A stretch of DNA of 64,000 bases from a virus: positions 1 to 64,000 of the IMG/VR virus record IMGVR_UViG_3300021963_000062, one strand, 5' to 3'. The position numbers and the translations under genes were made by a program. Position 1 is the first letter of the stretch; every line of letters starts with the position of its first letter. The notes beneath the pieces are model-generated. The model saw nothing but the letters and a program-made list of their open reading frames with translations. It was not told the DNA's origin and did no database searches. Shown in pieces: positions 63,067 through 64,000 of this stretch.

Positions 63067-63842
63067 CAGCTCTTTTCCTTTGCGAGAATTACAGTGTTTT
63101 CGTAATCTTTATGAGTAGTGAATTCAAAACGTTCACTCATTCTTTCAGTAAACTTATTATAGTAGAAATCATTAAAGTTGACAAGGTTGTAAATGATGTA
63201 AGCAAATTTAGAATCAGATACTAAATTGTCGTAATATTTTACTTGAGTATCATAGTCACACTCAGAGAGAGCGTAATTACTAATAAACAAATCAACATCT
63301 TTGATTTGTTCTACATCATCACAACTAACAAACTTACACTTTGAATAAAGTTCTGGGAAGTTTTTGAGATACTTTTCTTGAACTGCAACAGCTTCTGGAA
63401 GATCAACCAAAATATATTCATCAAAATCGCAGACCACACTCAAGGTCTTGCAAAGTCCACCGTACCCGCCACCAACTTCTACTACACGACTAATGGGAGA
63501 CTCCCCTAAGAGAGTTGCCATCTCAAATACATTCTTGATGTATCTGATTGTAGTGGGAGAGATTTTACCCGTTTCTGGATAAGAGAATTTATCAGGAGTT
63601 CCTATAGTATCATTCTCTTTAAATCCTTCTAGATTTTCTAGAAGTGCATCTCCAGCCATTTCCATAGCAATTTGAAGATACTCTGCACCCTGACGGGGGG
63701 TAACATGTTCTAGAATATTCTTGTACCCTTGCAGAGATTTAAACTTTGCAAAGATCTCATTATCTGCAACTGCACTACGACAAGTCTCCAGATAATCAAC
63801 TGCGATTTGTTCTTCGGCTTCCCAGCCCTTGTAAGTACTCAT
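63066..63842 (-). CDS. Putative sugar O-methyltransferase
   Basis: 258 residues. SAM motif I is VVEVGGGYGGLCKTLSVVCD, with ILVDLP as motif II; the N-terminus (EHVTPRQGAEYLQIAMEMAG) and NFEMATLLG match the 'putative sugar O-methyltransferase' type of O-antigen loci. It would cap a sugar hydroxyl. The start overlaps the preceding stop (ATGA). Confidence 0.8.
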   Translation of the reverse strand: MSTYKGWEAEEQIAVDYLETCRSAVADNEIFAKFKSLQGYKNILEHVTPRQGAEYLQIAMEMAGDALLENLEGFKENDTIGTPDKFSYPETGKISPTTIRYIKNVFEMATLLGESPISRVVEVGGGYGGLCKTLSVVCDFDEYILVDLPEAVAVQEKYLKNFPELYSKCKFVSCDDVEQIKDVDLFISNYALSECDYDTQVKYYDNLVSDSKFAYIIYNLVNFNDFYYNKFTERMSERFEFTTHKDYENTVILAKEKS

Positions 63843-64000
63843 TTCCAGTAAGTCTCGTATAGGTAATCTTCTGCAACTTGCAGATTGTTTGCACGTTCAA
63901 AGTTATCCTTGATCGCATCCATTTTAGAATAATAAAGTTCTTCTGTCAAAGTAGAAACATCAAAGTCATCATCCAAGAATATAATACCATCCTCGTTGAA
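63839..64000 (-). CDS. C-terminal end of an upstream carbohydrate-cluster gene (cut by window edge)
   Basis: The last 53 codons of a minus-strand gene that begins beyond position 64000, ending DNFERANNLQVAEDYLYETY W. The stretch NEDGIIFLDDDFDVSTLTEE, followed by an amphipathic helix, resembles the end of a glycosyltransferase, but the fragment is too short to classify. It is coupled by ATGA to the methyltransferase. Confidence 0.55.
   Translation of the reverse strand, partial: FNEDGIIFLDDDFDVSTLTEELYYSKMDAIKDNFERANNLQVAEDYLYETYWK

Noticed and set aside
1-64000. CRISPR arrays, IS elements, integrase or attachment sites
   Set aside because: No regularly spaced repeats, transposase or integrase motifs and no tRNA-like att site were seen.

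Overview
The window is most of one side of a T4-like cyanomyovirus genome, i.e. a tailed phage of marine Synechococcus or Prochlorococcus. The evidence is the combination of T4 baseplate and head genes (26, 51, 54, 4, 48, 53), T4 replication and late-transcription genes (32, 59, 33) and photosynthesis or host-like auxiliary genes (psbA, psbD, two hli, a plant-type ferredoxin, speD, thyX, phoH). Coding density is very high, start and stop codons commonly overlap (ATGA, TGATG, TAATG), and nearly all genes lie on the minus strand. I saw no tRNA, rRNA, CRISPR array, IS element or integrase.

Layout. 1-2.2 kb (minus) and 2.2-7.0 kb (plus) form a divergent baseplate/head module that opens at a short late-promoter-like region. 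7.0-8.5 kb carries a small ABM-domain protein and a radical SAM enzyme on the plus strand, closed by a strong terminator shared with the minus-strand replication block. 8.5-21 kb (minus) holds genes 32, 59 and 33, a RecB-like nuclease, phoH, thyX, speD, glutaredoxin, an HNH protein and many very small genes, including a cluster with two RNA motifs that resemble glutamine-II (glnA / Downstream-peptide) riboswitches. 21-26.8 kb is a tandem array of six family-25-like glycosyltransferase genes behind a truncated DegT-type protein. 26.8-31.2 kb has a double-domain 2OG oxygenase, three tandem tail-fibre-tip-like proteins with HxH motifs and a second oxygenase. 31-42.4 kb is a run of small early-type genes interrupted by two fucosyltransferase-like genes, an amidinotransferase and, at 41.2-42.4 kb, a Mom-like DNA-modification protein next to a restriction-endonuclease-like protein behind a consensus host sigma-70 promoter. 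42.5-46.5 kb carries a thioredoxin-like protein, a 2OG oxygenase and psbD-psbA. 46.5-64 kb is mainly a surface-carbohydrate module: gmd, cupin, two radical SAM paralogues, oxygenases, carbamoyltransferase, a ColD-like dehydratase, one more GT25, three GT11 genes, a GT-A enzyme, a UDP-glucose/GDP-mannose dehydrogenase, an NAD synthetase and a methyltransferase. A redox and high-light block (peroxiredoxin, ferredoxin, hli) sits inside it.

How the genes fit together. Sigma-70-like promoters (TTGACA-N16/18-TATAAT type) precede many early or auxiliary operons, while T4-type late motifs (NTAAATA / TATAAATA) precede structural genes. The photosynthesis genes would sustain host PSII during infection. 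The carbohydrate block looks able to make and decorate a deoxysugar-bearing glycan: gmd plus a ColD-like PLP enzyme lacking the PLP lysine points to a 3,6-dideoxyhexose route, with GT11 enzymes as plausible transferases. Its target (host envelope or virion) cannot be read from the sequence. Functional calls are from recognised motifs and family resemblance only; no database search was run.
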